A stretch of DNA of 32,857 bases from Bacteroidales bacterium (GCA_012523265.1 JAAYIU010000040.1:1-32857); one strand, 5' to 3'. Shown: positions 9,345 through 17,771, counted from the first letter of the stretch. Numbers and translations: made by a program. The notes: generated by a model not told the origin, from the letters alone.

Positions 9345-9753
9345 GCTTCAGGCCTGATTTTGACGTCGTTCTAATCAGTGTGCGGCCAACTGGAATCAGT
9401 TATCGGCTTCTGTTTAAATGCCTGTTTTTGCTCGTTTCATCACCTAAAAAATCTTAATTTTTGAACGAACAAAATTGGAAAAAAAAATCCAACCAGCCAT
9501 CCTTTTTTATCAATTCAAAACCATTTTAAATAAAAAAAACCTGCCATACGCTCCACAAAGGTAGGTAATACTTGTAACATCCACCTTTTATAGTTGCTGG
9601 TTAGTATGCCAAAGAAAAAATACAAAAGTACTGTTTCAGCAATGGGGAATCCATTTTTGTCTGAATTTATTTTCATTTTCTTCACAATTTTCGCCTCTCA
9701 TGGCAATTCCTGATGTTTTTTATTATTAATAAATCAAAATTTATAGCATAGAA

Positions 9754-9786
9754 TTTGTAAGCCAACAAAGCTTTTTAATACATTTG
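9754..9786 (+). promoter_or_regulatory. Bacteroidetes-type promoter (-33 TTTG, -7 TACATTTG)
   Basis: TTTG at 9754-9757 and TACATTTG at 9779-9786 are separated by 21 bases, matching the known primary-sigma consensus of this phylum (TTTG-N19-21-TAnnTTTG). The implied transcription start near 9793 leaves a leader of about 50 bases before the ATG at 9846. Confidence 0.7.
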
Positions 9787-9845
9787 CCTACTTTTCTTCA
9801 AAACACGTAATTCACAATCTTATTAATAAAAATTGAAAATCACTT

Positions 9846-10946
9846 ATGAAAAGAATTAATCTCCTCACCTGGTGCCTGGTAGCTCTATTTGGCCTGGCCA
9901 CATTTGATGCAACAGCACAGAAAGCCGACCTTAAGCTTAAAACCGTAAAAAGTGTAAAAACTGCCGACACCAAAGCCCTCAAACGCCAAAGCTCCTGCTG
10001 GAGCAATGCCGGCACCGCGCTCCTTGAGGCTGAGTGGCTGCGCAACGGAAAACCTGAAGCCGACCTTTCGGTAATGGATTTTGTGCACAATGCTTACCTG
10101 CTTAAGGCACAGGCTTACCTCGATTGGGAGGGCAAAATTAAGGTAAACGAAATGTCGCCGGCCATCGACGTAATGAAACTTGCCAAAGTGTATGGCTTTG
10201 TTCCCGAAACTGCCTACATGTATCCGCAGCAAGACCTGATGTCTCCTAACACTGCGGAGATGGATGCCATTTTGCGTGGCACCCTGCGCTTGGTGCAGGA
10301 AAAAGAAAAGGGAGTTTTTACCGAAAAATGGCAAAACACCTATAACACCACCCTGATGCGCTACATCGGCGAAAGCCAGATCAGCTTCGACTACAACGGT
10401 ACTACCTATACACCGGTAAGCTTTGCCCAATCCTCAGGCCTCAACTTTGACGATTACCTGATGATGACCTCCGATTTGCGCAGCGATAAAAATACAAAAT
10501 GCGATCTGCAGATGGCACAAAACTGGGGCGACTACAAATTTTATAATGTCGCTTTCAACGATTTGAGCCAAACCATAAACAATGCTGTCGAAAATAATTA
10601 CACCGTACTTTGGTATGGTAAACTCGATAAAGATGCTATGGTTGGCGATGATATGGCTGTGGTTTCGGCAGGTGACAAAGAAAAACCTACCGCCGAAATG
10701 GAAGTAAGTGCTGACCTGCGCCAGGAGACTTTTGAGGAAAATATCTCCAAAGAACAGGATTATCTCCTGATTTTTGGAATTGCAAAAGATGAAGAGGGAA
10801 AGACCTACTTCCAGGCGAAAAAGGTGTGCGAAGCCGGCGACCAGGTTGTCAATTTGTCGGAAGCTTACGTCAGCCTCAACACGATTCATCTTACCCTTAA
10901 CAAAAATGCCATGCCGGCAGCGCTTCGCAAAGGCCTTGGTTTGTAA
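9846..10946 (+). CDS. Secreted C1B (bleomycin hydrolase/aminopeptidase C-like) protein, probably catalytically inactive
   Basis: 366 residues with a signal peptide (MKRINLLTW... ending ATAQ at about 25). Family features are clear: CWS at Cys51, LLEAEWLRNGK, DLSVMDFVHNAYLLKAQAYL, the YGFVPE segment about 100-120, GIAKD at 311-315, and a C-terminal NKNAMP...KGLGL like that of aminopeptidase C. Active C1B members read QGRxGTCWSF, then DDHxM.I.GIAKD, then VKNSWG. Here the oxyanion Gln spacing is altered (RQSSCWSN), the catalytic His position is Asp305 (EQDYLLIFGIAKD), and the Asn and Trp of the KNSWG motif are Lys326 and Cys328 (AKKVCE). The Cys remains but the triad is broken. The reading frame is intact and the gene has a good promoter and terminator, so it is probably a maintained pseudopeptidase rather than a decayed gene. 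Location: periplasm or outer surface; no T9SS domain. Confidence 0.82.
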   Translation: MKRINLLTWCLVALFGLATFDATAQKADLKLKTVKSVKTADTKALKRQSSCWSNAGTALLEAEWLRNGKPEADLSVMDFVHNAYLLKAQAYLDWEGKIKVNEMSPAIDVMKLAKVYGFVPETAYMYPQQDLMSPNTAEMDAILRGTLRLVQEKEKGVFTEKWQNTYNTTLMRYIGESQISFDYNGTTYTPVSFAQSSGLNFDDYLMMTSDLRSDKNTKCDLQMAQNWGDYKFYNVAFNDLSQTINNAVENNYTVLWYGKLDKDAMVGDDMAVVSAGDKEKPTAEMEVSADLRQETFEENISKEQDYLLIFGIAKDEEGKTYFQAKKVCEAGDQVVNLSEAYVSLNTIHLTLNKNAMPAALRKGLGL

Positions 10947-10970
10947 AAGAAAAATTTATTTTTAAAAAAG

Positions 10971-11006
10971 AAAATCCTGTTCCTAAAGTTGGAACAGGAT
11001 TTTTTT
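10971..11006. terminator. Bidirectional intrinsic terminator
   Basis: A perfect 11-bp stem, AATCCTGTTCC (10973-10983) with GGAACAGGATT (10991-11001), has a 7-base loop, a T run to 11006 and an A-rich left flank. It ends the peptidase-like gene (+) and can also end the Bat operon (-), whose last stop codon is at 11026. Confidence 0.9.
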
Positions 11007-11025
11007 GTATCAAAAAATTACTGTA

Positions 11026-11778
11026 TTAAATCTTTCTGATGTCTTCTTCTTTGAGCCACCCTACACTGCCGTTGGCAATTGTTATTTCGTACCAGTCGCC
11101 CACATGGTCGGTAAGTTGCACTTTGGTGCCTTCGTGAATTACAAAAAGGTCGATGCTCGAATCGGTGGGTGAGCTTTTGATGGTGACTGTGGGTGTAAAA
11201 ACAATAGCCTGATGATCGCGGCTGAAAGAGGTGTGTTTTTGCCGGGCAAGCAGAAACGATACTCCAAACAGGATCAAAAAGATGATGCCGCTCCAGAAGC
11301 TGGCTTTTCTAAGCCAGACGATATTCGAGAGTAAGAATACCAGCAGCATGAGAATTGTCAGGCCAAATACTGTAAGGCTTATCCAGCCCCATGCGTCGAG
11401 CGAGAAAGCATAGACCAGGCTTTTCCACCAGCGTGCGTAAAAAGCTTCAGGGACAGTTTCTATTTTGTCGACGATGCGGTTGTTGGCAATGCTTAGGTTG
11501 AACAAAATATTGTCGTCAGCGGGTGCGAGCTTGCGGGCTTTTTCGTAATAGAGGATTGCCTGCGGCATATTGTTGAGCTTAAAATAGGTGTTGCCCAAAT
11601 TGTAATACAATTCGGGCGCCTCGTAGCCATTCTCGATCACCTTCTGGTAAAGTGTGGCAGCCTGCTCATATTCGTTTTGGTTGTAGAGATTGTTGGCTTC
11701 TTCTATCAAAAGCTGGTTGTCGTCGGCCCACGCGAATGTTGCGCTAAGCAAAAAAAGGATGACAAGGAATTTTTTCAT
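11026..11778 (-). CDS. batE: BatE: TPR and SH3-like membrane protein of the Bat system
   Basis: 250 residues: signal peptide (about 1-18, ending FAWA), two to three TPR units at about 22-90 (LYNQNEYEQAATLYQKVI, LGNTYFKLNNMPQAILYYEKA), two membrane segments at about 132-154 and 160-178, and a bacterial SH3 domain at about 191-250 (VTIKSSPTDSS... GDWYEI ... GSVGWL). That layout and the last position after batD define BatE. TPRs probably face the periplasm and bind a partner, and SH3b domains often bind peptides or cell wall, but the ligand is not known. The start is 13 bases after the batD stop. Confidence 0.88.
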   Translation of the reverse strand: MKKFLVILFLLSATFAWADDNQLLIEEANNLYNQNEYEQAATLYQKVIENGYEAPELYYNLGNTYFKLNNMPQAILYYEKARKLAPADDNILFNLSIANNRIVDKIETVPEAFYARWWKSLVYAFSLDAWGWISLTVFGLTILMLLVFLLSNIVWLRKASFWSGIIFLILFGVSFLLARQKHTSFSRDHQAIVFTPTVTIKSSPTDSSIDLFVIHEGTKVQLTDHVGDWYEITIANGSVGWLKEEDIRKI

Positions 11779-11791
11779 TTTTCTTTTGCTG

Positions 11792-13672
11792 TTATTTAAG
11801 TTCTCGTTCTATTTTGGTAATTACGTCGAGCGCCTGGTGGTAGACTTTGTCCATCACCTCTGATTTTTCGCCCGGAGCAAAGCGGGCGTATTCCGTGCTG
11901 TTGAGTGTTTCGATAAACTGATCGGCAACTTCGGGATTCACCTTGCGGTGGTTAAGGATGTCACGCACGTTGTCCATCGATAGCTCGGCAGGAGGGATGT
12001 TTAGTTTATCGCTCATGTAGCCCCAGAGCGCTCTTGAGATTTCATTATAAAAAGCAAATTCTTTTTTCTCTTTCAGATACGAAGCCGCCAGCTTCAGTCG
12101 GCGGCGCGACACTTTGGTAGCTTTTCGGGTGCGCATTCTGGCCACATCGCGGCGCCGGCGAACGGTACGGCGCCACACAATGAGGATGGCAATAGCTACA
12201 ACAGCGATTGCCAGCATCAGCAGGTTGTAAAGCGGCGATCTGAAAAAGTAGGTGCCGATGGGGCGCAGTTGGTAAGGCGGTAGCTTAATGTGGCGAATGT
12301 CGCGGCCAATGTATTGGATGTCGGTTTGGTTGGTGCCGCCCTGGTAGGTGATTTGTGCGGCCTGGCCGTCGCCTTTGCTCACGGTGACGTCGTAGGCCGG
12401 TGTGTTGAGGTTTACGTAACTCTGGCGGCTCACGTCGAAGTAAGAAAAAGGTACCGACTTGATGGTGTAGCTGCCGGGGTTGCGCGGGATGATAAGATAT
12501 TCGAAGGTTCGCGTGCCTGAAACGCCGCTTAGGTTTACCTGTATGTTGTTGCTGATTTCCGGATCGTAAACTTCAAAGTCGGGCGGGAAGACGACCTTAG
12601 GTGCATCGATGAGTTCGATGTTGCCGCGGCCTTTGAGCTTAAAGCGCAGGGTGATAGGCTCGTTGGTTTTTACTTCGCTATTGCTAAGCTCCGACTCGAA
12701 CGAGAAGCTGCCCACCGCGCCGCTGAAATCCGTCGGTTTATTTTGGGTGGGCAATGGTTTTACATCAATTTTCAGGCTGTTGGAGATGAGCTTTTTTTCG
12801 ACATTTTGGTAGCGGCTGTTGAAAAAAGGATCGTTGAAGAAGCTGTCGAAGAAAGGATCGGAGCTATTGCGGCGTGAGGCGGAGCGCACCTGTGCCACGC
12901 ATTCCAGCAGGCCGGGTTCGATCACTATCTGGCCGCTGCGCTGGGCAAAGAGCGCCAGTTTTTTCACCTCTGCCACAACGAATTCCTGCCCGTTGATCAC
13001 CTCGCGGGTTTGTGGGTATTCTTTGATATTCTGAAAAAGGTCTTTGCTCCAGAAGCCAGGGAAAGAGTTTATTTCGGAGACATTGATGTTGGAAATGGGC
13101 AGGCTGGTATAAAGTTTATAGGTGATGATTACCTGCTCGCCCTGATAGGGTGTGCTGTTGCTGATCTGTGCACGCAGGAAAAGGTCGTCGGCGCCGGCAG
13201 TGGCTCCTGCGCTTTTTTGCTGGCCGGTGCCTGGTTGAGCAGCAGCATTTTTCACTACTTTTACCTGAACGCTGTTGGAGGTGTAGTTTTTTCCATCCAC
13301 CACAATAGTGGCTGGTGGGATGGTAAAAGTGCCTTCGGCAGAAGCTTGGAGGATGTACGAAAAAACGTACTCGCTCGTGCGGCTCACCTTCCCGTTGATG
13401 ATTTGCACGCTGCTGCTGGTGGAGGTGTTCGGGCCGCTGAGCATTTGAAAGTCGGTGATGTTGGGCCCGCGAAAGTTGGCTCCTTCTGCATTGATTTTAT
13501 AATTGAGCTGAAAGCGCTCGCCTGAAGTAACTACAGGCTTGGCTGTTGCCGTAAATTTCACCTCGTCGGCACGAACGCTGCCTGCGCCAAGCATCAGCCA
13601 GGCGGCGACAAGCCATAGCATCGTCTTTGCCATCCGGCTTGGTGAAACAAAATTTCTTTTGGTCTTATTCAT
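11792..13672 (-). CDS. batD: BatD: large membrane-anchored Bat protein
   Basis: About 626 residues from the ATG at 13672; an ATG at 13690 and an overlapping TTG at 13702 are alternatives. I prefer 13672 because MNKTKRNF gives a normal basic N-region before a signal peptide ending about residue 35 (GAGSVRA/DE); 13690 adds six residues and also avoids overlap with batC, so it remains possible. The large extracytoplasmic part has the BatD immunoglobulin-like beta pattern (VTSGERFQLNYKI, PYQGEQVIITYKLY, VKTNEPITLRFKLKGRGN) and a Phe-rich loop (DPFFDSFFNDPFF). One membrane segment is at about 479-500, followed by an Arg-rich cytoplasmic tail. BatD is thought to form an envelope complex with the VWA proteins BatA and BatB; its exact role is unknown. 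Confidence 0.88.
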   Translation of the reverse strand: MNKTKRNFVSPSRMAKTMLWLVAAWLMLGAGSVRADEVKFTATAKPVVTSGERFQLNYKINAEGANFRGPNITDFQMLSGPNTSTSSSVQIINGKVSRTSEYVFSYILQASAEGTFTIPPATIVVDGKNYTSNSVQVKVVKNAAAQPGTGQQKSAGATAGADDLFLRAQISNSTPYQGEQVIITYKLYTSLPISNINVSEINSFPGFWSKDLFQNIKEYPQTREVINGQEFVVAEVKKLALFAQRSGQIVIEPGLLECVAQVRSASRRNSSDPFFDSFFNDPFFNSRYQNVEKKLISNSLKIDVKPLPTQNKPTDFSGAVGSFSFESELSNSEVKTNEPITLRFKLKGRGNIELIDAPKVVFPPDFEVYDPEISNNIQVNLSGVSGTRTFEYLIIPRNPGSYTIKSVPFSYFDVSRQSYVNLNTPAYDVTVSKGDGQAAQITYQGGTNQTDIQYIGRDIRHIKLPPYQLRPIGTYFFRSPLYNLLMLAIAVVAIAILIVWRRTVRRRRDVARMRTRKATKVSRRRLKLAASYLKEKKEFAFYNEISRALWGYMSDKLNIPPAELSMDNVRDILNHRKVNPEVADQFIETLNSTEYARFAPGEKSEVMDKVYHQALDVITKIERELK

Positions 13673-13695
13673 TATCTCATTACTAAACATAGGTG

Positions 13696-14487
13696 CTACC
13701 AATCTTTATCTGACTTCACGCGCTTGGCCGACTTGAGCTTCTCGAGCTTGAGTTTCTCCAGGGTATTCTTTTCATTATCTTTTAAAGCCTGCAGCATTCG
13801 CTCGGCGTCTTCTTTTGAGATTTGCTTAGGCTGCTGCCCCTGTGGCTGCTGCTGTTGGTCGCCCTGGTTTTGCTGTTGCTGATCTTGTTGTTGCTGATCT
13901 TTCTGCTCTTGGTTCTGCTGCTGCTGATCGTCTTGCTTATCCTGATCATTTTCCTGATCTTGCTTTTGCTGATCATCTTTTTTATCCTGATCATTTTTCT
14001 GATCCTGATTCTGATCCTGCTTTTGCTGTTGCTGTTGTTGTTGCAACATCTGCCGGGCGTACTCCAGGTTGTATTTGCTGTCGGTGTCGTCGGGATTTAT
14101 GCGCAGGGCATTTTTGTAAGCATCAATGGCCGGCTGGTATTGTTGTGACTGAACCAGAGAATTTCCTAAATTATGATAGGCTCCGGCTCTGGCTTCAGGG
14201 GTTTGAAGCGCGCCGGCAAGTTTTTCATAAATCTTGACCGATTCCTCGTAGCCTTCCTGCTGATACAACGAAGTTCCCAGATTGAACTCCCCTTTGGCGG
14301 AGTTTTGATTTTTCTCAAGCGCTTTACGGTAGTCGATTTCGGCTTTTTTAAAATCCTGATCAGCATAGGCGTTGTTGCCACGACGGATGAATTTATTCTC
14401 ATTCTGTGCCTCCGCCTTCAGGCCAAAAGCCATCATTAGCGTAAGCGCAATAATTATGGTTTGTAGGATGTGATGTGTGTTTTTCAT
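13696..14487 (-). CDS. batC: BatC: secreted TPR protein with long Gln-rich tract
   Basis: 263 residues: signal peptide (about 1-27, ending AEA), TPR units from about 34 to 145 (GNNAYADQDFKKAEIDYRKAL, LGTSLYQQEGYEESVKIYEKL, LGNSLVQSQQYQPAIDAYKNAL, split here only in outline), then a tract at about 149-222 made almost only of Gln, Asp, Asn and Lys. It ends with a short charged helix (SKEDAERMLQALKDNEKNT) typical of BatC C-termini. TPRs suggest a protein-binding scaffold for the other Bat proteins in the periplasm. The tract is unusually long, probably disordered, and probably variable among relatives. It starts 23 bases after the batB stop, and its stop lies just before the batD start region. 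Confidence 0.88.
   Translation of the reverse strand: MKNTHHILQTIIIALTLMMAFGLKAEAQNENKFIRRGNNAYADQDFKKAEIDYRKALEKNQNSAKGEFNLGTSLYQQEGYEESVKIYEKLAGALQTPEARAGAYHNLGNSLVQSQQYQPAIDAYKNALRINPDDTDSKYNLEYARQMLQQQQQQQKQDQNQDQKNDQDKKDDQQKQDQENDQDKQDDQQQQNQEQKDQQQQDQQQQNQGDQQQQPQGQQPKQISKEDAERMLQALKDNEKNTLEKLKLEKLKSAKRVKSDKDW
13822..14043 (-). repeat. Low-complexity CAG/GAT-rich tract coding the BatC Gln/Asp/Lys linker
   Basis: About 74 codons are limited nearly to Gln, Asp, Asn, Lys and a few Glu/Gly/Pro, with recurring DQ, KQ and QQQQ blocks. Such DNA is prone to slippage, so length variation between strains is likely. Confidence 0.8.
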
Positions 14488-14510
14488 TTTCTGATTTCCA
14501 CTTCTGACAT

Positions 14511-15554
14511 TTATTTTTTCTCACCGAAAAGGTTGACATTGCGAAAACGCTTTCCCCGACGGTCGAAAATGGTGAACTCTGTCAACAACAATAATAACGC
14601 AGCCGTAAGGAAATATTGGAACCGGTTTTCGTAATCGGAGAAAACACGCGACTCAAATTTGGTTTTCTCGAGTTTATTGATTTCATCAAAAATAACCTCC
14701 AGACCTGCCTGCGTATTATTGGCGCGCACATATTCTCCTTTTCCGGCATCGGCTATCTGTCGCAGCATCTCCTCGTTGAGGCGCGTGATGACAGTGTTGT
14801 TGCTGCGGTCTTTTTTAAATCCGGTTTGATTTCCATACCGGTCGTACACCGGAATAGGTGCTCCTTCGGGCAAGCCCATGCCGATGGTGTAAACGCGGAT
14901 ACCGTTTTCGGCTACCTTTTTGGCCGCTATGATGGCATCGCCTTCGTGGTCTTCGCCATCGGTAATGATGATGATGGCTTTCTCGTGTTCGTTTTCGCCA
15001 AAAGCTTCCGCAGCCAGGTTGATGGCGGCAGCGATGGCGGTGCCTTGTGTGGGCACAATGTCGGTATTGATGGTAGAGAGAAAAAGTCGTGCAGCCGAGT
15101 AATCGGTTGTGATGGGCAATTGTGTGTAGGCGTTGCCTGCAAACACCACGATGCCGATGCGGTCGTTGTTAAGCTTGTCCAAAAGCCGCGAAATGGCCTG
15201 CCGTGCGCTAAGTAGCCTGCTGGGCTTGATGTCTTCGGCGAGCATGCTGTTGGATACGTCGATGGCGATAACGATGTCGATTCCTTTGCGTTCCACCGTT
15301 TCGAGCTTAGAGCCTACCTGCAGGTTGGCCAGGCCTGCGGCGATAAAAGCAAACGCCAGGATGAGCAGAATAAACTTCAGCACCGGACGGCTCCGGCTGA
15401 TGTCGGGCGTGAGACGCTTTACCAAAACCTGCTCTCCAAAGCGTCGCATGGCGCGTCGATGCCAGCTGCGCATCACCACAAAAAGAATGATGAACAAAGG
15501 GATGAGCAGCAACGCATAGAAATAACCTGGTTCGGCGAATTTTAAAATTTGCAT
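14511..15554 (-). CDS. batB: BatB: VWA-domain membrane protein
   Basis: 347 residues: two N-terminal membrane segments (about 10-28 and 58-78), a von Willebrand A domain from about 92 with the complete MIDAS start DVSNS at 99-103, then the conserved LAEDIKPSR, the ITTDYSAA segment carrying the MIDAS Thr, and IIITDGEDHEGD. A C-terminal membrane segment lies at about 316-333. VWA domains bind a partner through a Mg2+ at the MIDAS; the MoxR ATPase upstream is the usual functional partner. It is paralogous to BatA just upstream, with which it shares the SMLAED(L/I)KP(N/S)R stretch. Known from Bacteroides as part of the aerotolerance operon; the mechanism is unsettled. Confidence 0.92.
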   Translation of the reverse strand: MQILKFAEPGYFYALLLIPLFIILFVVMRSWHRRAMRRFGEQVLVKRLTPDISRSRPVLKFILLILAFAFIAAGLANLQVGSKLETVERKGIDIVIAIDVSNSMLAEDIKPSRLLSARQAISRLLDKLNNDRIGIVVFAGNAYTQLPITTDYSAARLFLSTINTDIVPTQGTAIAAAINLAAEAFGENEHEKAIIIITDGEDHEGDAIIAAKKVAENGIRVYTIGMGLPEGAPIPVYDRYGNQTGFKKDRSNNTVITRLNEEMLRQIADAGKGEYVRANNTQAGLEVIFDEINKLEKTKFESRVFSDYENRFQYFLTAALLLLLTEFTIFDRRGKRFRNVNLFGEKK

Positions 15555-15743
15555 GCCTTTATTCTTTTTTTAATAACAGTTGTCAAGTTGTCGGGTTGTT
15601 AATTTTTTTGGTGTTGAGATTTTTACATTAACCAAGAATTCATCATAATATTCCCATTTTTTGGGCTAAAGCCCACTAAAACTTTTGGTTACAAAATTTT
15701 ATATCAGACCTAAAAAAGTAACTATTCAATATTAAGAAACAAA
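15555..15743. other. 189-base gap between batA and batB with palindrome and short repeats
   Basis: The only long gap inside the Bat operon. It holds three near-copies of an 8-base unit (TTGTCAAG, TTGTCGGG, TTGTTAAT at 15580-15603) and the palindrome GGGCTAAAGCCC (15663-15674). No ORF and no exact TAnnTTTG box on the minus strand was found, so it may be a small inserted or degraded repeat element. Confidence 0.5.
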
Positions 15744-16748
15744 TTACGGTGTGCTTCTGAACAATGTGTTTTTTAATAAAATCTCCAAACCAAAAAGCAC
15801 CAGCGCCAGCAATGCCAGCGGATAGAACTCTTCGGTTTTCTTATGAAATTCAGTGACGTCAATTTTGGATTTCTCCAGTTGATCGATCTCCTGATAAACG
15901 GCTTCGAGTTTTTGATTAGAGGTGGCTCTAAAATATTTCCCGTCGGTCATGGCGGCGATTTGCTGCAGCAACGCATCATCAATTTTTACCTCCATATTCT
16001 GATAACGCATTCCAAAAGGAGTTTGAACCGGGTAGGGTGCCACTCCTATAGTTCCCACGCCAATGGTGTAAACGCGGATGCCGTAAAGTTTGGCAATTTC
16101 GGCAGCCGACAGCGGATCCACAGCGCCCATATTATTCACACCATCGGTAAGCAGGATGATTACTTTGCTGATGGCTTTGCTGTCGCGCAGCCGCGTGATG
16201 GCCGTAGCCAGTCCGTCGCCCAATGCTGTTCCGTCTTCTATCATGCCGCTTTTGAGCTGGCCAAACATTTCTTTCAGCACCTGATGGTCGGTGGTGAGCG
16301 GCACCTGGGTAAAAGTTTCGCCGGCAAATACTACCAGTCCCATCCGGTCATTCGGGCGATTTTTGATGAAGTCGATGGCTACCTTTTTGGCGGCTTCAAT
16401 GCGGTTGGGCTTTAGGTCTTCGGCAAGCATACTTCCCGAAATGTCCATGGCCATCACGATGTCGATGCCTTCGATGGTGATATCCTGCGAGCTGGAAGTG
16501 CTTTGCGGACGGGCAATGGCTACAATGAGCAAGGCCACAGCCACTATGCGCAGCAAAAAAAGTGTGTGATACAGCCATTGCCGCCACGACCAGCGTGTAC
16601 GGGCAAAAAAACTCGTGCCCGAAATCTGTATCTCCGCTTTGCTGTGGCGGTGTTTGAACCAATACCAAATCCCCATCAATGGGATTACCAGCAAAAGATA
16701 GAGGTATTCAGGATTGGCAAATTCGATATTATTGAGCATAGCTTTCAT
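15744..16748 (-). CDS. batA: BatA: VWA-domain membrane protein
   Basis: 334 residues: membrane segments at about 14-30 and 60-80, a von Willebrand A domain from about 94 with MIDAS DISGS at 102-106, the LAEDLKPNRIEAAKK helix, the PLTTDHQ MIDAS Thr segment and VIILLTDGVNNMG, and a C-terminal membrane helix at about 308-325. It is the first of two paralogous VWA proteins. The ATG at 16748 overlaps the end of the upstream gene by 20 bases, which suggests translational coupling; a second ATG at 16739 would still overlap. Its product likely forms an inner-membrane complex with BatB and is acted on by the MoxR ATPase (family knowledge). Confidence 0.92.
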   Translation of the reverse strand: MKAMLNNIEFANPEYLYLLLVIPLMGIWYWFKHRHSKAEIQISGTSFFARTRWSWRQWLYHTLFLLRIVAVALLIVAIARPQSTSSSQDITIEGIDIVMAMDISGSMLAEDLKPNRIEAAKKVAIDFIKNRPNDRMGLVVFAGETFTQVPLTTDHQVLKEMFGQLKSGMIEDGTALGDGLATAITRLRDSKAISKVIILLTDGVNNMGAVDPLSAAEIAKLYGIRVYTIGVGTIGVAPYPVQTPFGMRYQNMEVKIDDALLQQIAAMTDGKYFRATSNQKLEAVYQEIDQLEKSKIDVTEFHKKTEEFYPLALLALVLFGLEILLKNTLFRSTP

Positions 16749-17760
16749 TGCGGGTTACTGTGGGAGCCGCCTCTGCGATGGCTTCCTTTGTATATTCGTT
16801 TGAACCATTCATCTTTTCTGTTTTGTTTTCGGATGCCGGCGCGGTGTCCTTTACAAAGTCGGTTGCCTGCTGCATGCTTTGGCTGTTCTCGCCGGGTATC
16901 GGTGTGTATTTTGCAAATTTCACCAGATCGGCCAGCTCGAGAATTTGCTGCAGCTCACGCAGGTTTTTATCCGGCAAATTGATGTCGTATGCTGCCTGCA
17001 TAATCTCCTGAGAGGTCATTTCGGGAGCCATAATACCAAACCGGTCGTCGAGGTACTGCCTGACGATTTCCGTAAGGCGCGAGTGATATAGTTTGATCAG
17101 GTTTTTTTGCCATAGCTTTTCGTTGCGCAGTTTTTCAAGCTCATCGAGCGCCCACCGGTGGGGCGGTATTTTTGGCTTCGGGCGCGCAAACACAACAGGC
17201 TGTTTTTTCTTTCTTTTTTTATAATAATAAAAAAGAGCGGCGCCGATAAGCAGCACGGCCACTATGAGCAAAATCCACGGAAACAGTTCGGCAAAAGTTA
17301 GCGGCGCAGCGATAGGACCTTTGATGGGCTTGATGGCTTGTGTAGTATCTACTGCTACCGTAAAAACGTTTAGCAGGAAAGGCTCCGTTTCTGCTATGGT
17401 ATCCAGGGCTGCGCCTGTTGCAAAACTAACAGGCGGAATCACATAATACCCCGAGTCGAAGACGGTGATGGTAAGCTTTTGATCGATGCGCAGCATTCCG
17501 TTAGCCATGCGCGTGGTGTCGATGGTTCCGCGGTGTATAATCTCGATGTCGGCGGTGAGGGTATCGGTAAAAACAGGCCACCGGAAAGGTGTGGTTTGCG
17601 GAAGCTGCAACTGCAAATTAAAACCGATTTGGTCGCCGATAAGCATGCTGTTGGTATCCAGCGAAGCGCTGGCCACAGGCTGCTGAGCCTGGGTTGTCAT
17701 CGTTATCACCAGCAGCAACGACAATAGAATTTTATTGATATTTTCGTTCATCATTTTCAT
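16729..17760 (-). CDS. DUF4381-like membrane protein of the Bat/MoxR cluster
   Basis: About 343 residues from ATG 17760 (a TTG six bases upstream is less likely). Signal peptide (about 1-25, ending TTQAQ), a periplasmic beta-rich domain (about 27-140) that resembles the ligand domains of BatD-type proteins, a membrane segment at about 161-180, a Lys-rich stop-transfer (KKRKKK), then a cytoplasmic helical part with PPHRWALDELEKL and the YHSRLTEIVRQYLDDRFG region. That cytoplasmic pattern is what I know from DUF4381-like proteins that sit between DUF58 and VWA genes in MoxR clusters. Function unknown. It lies 11 bases after the DUF58 stop and overlaps batA, so it is clearly part of the operon. 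Confidence 0.75.
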   Translation of the reverse strand: MKMMNENINKILLSLLLVITMTTQAQQPVASASLDTNSMLIGDQIGFNLQLQLPQTTPFRWPVFTDTLTADIEIIHRGTIDTTRMANGMLRIDQKLTITVFDSGYYVIPPVSFATGAALDTIAETEPFLLNVFTVAVDTTQAIKPIKGPIAAPLTFAELFPWILLIVAVLLIGAALFYYYKKRKKKQPVVFARPKPKIPPHRWALDELEKLRNEKLWQKNLIKLYHSRLTEIVRQYLDDRFGIMAPEMTSQEIMQAAYDINLPDKNLRELQQILELADLVKFAKYTPIPGENSQSMQQATDFVKDTAPASENKTEKMNGSNEYTKEAIAEAAPTVTRNESYAQ

Positions 17761-17771
17761 AATCAATTTGA

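Larger units (their letters stand above)
9286..9845. other. 560-base AT-rich divergent intergenic region
   Basis: No ORF of note, no RNA gene and no strong hairpin is visible here. It holds the candidate promoters for the minus-strand T9SS genes (near 9340) and for the plus-strand peptidase-like gene (9754-9786). The middle, roughly 9400-9750, is A/T-rich with homopolymer runs and shows nothing I can assign. Confidence 0.6.

Noticed and set aside
13673-13702. TTG start of batD overlapping batC
   Set aside because: Adds residues before a good signal peptide; ATG codons at 13690 and 13672 are more likely.
13822-14148. Plus-strand ORF of 108 residues that is almost all Leu/Ile/Val and looks like a membrane protein
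   Set aside because: It is the antisense of the BatC Gln/Asp codons (CAG/GAT read backwards give Leu/Ile); the batC frame has a signal peptide and TPRs.
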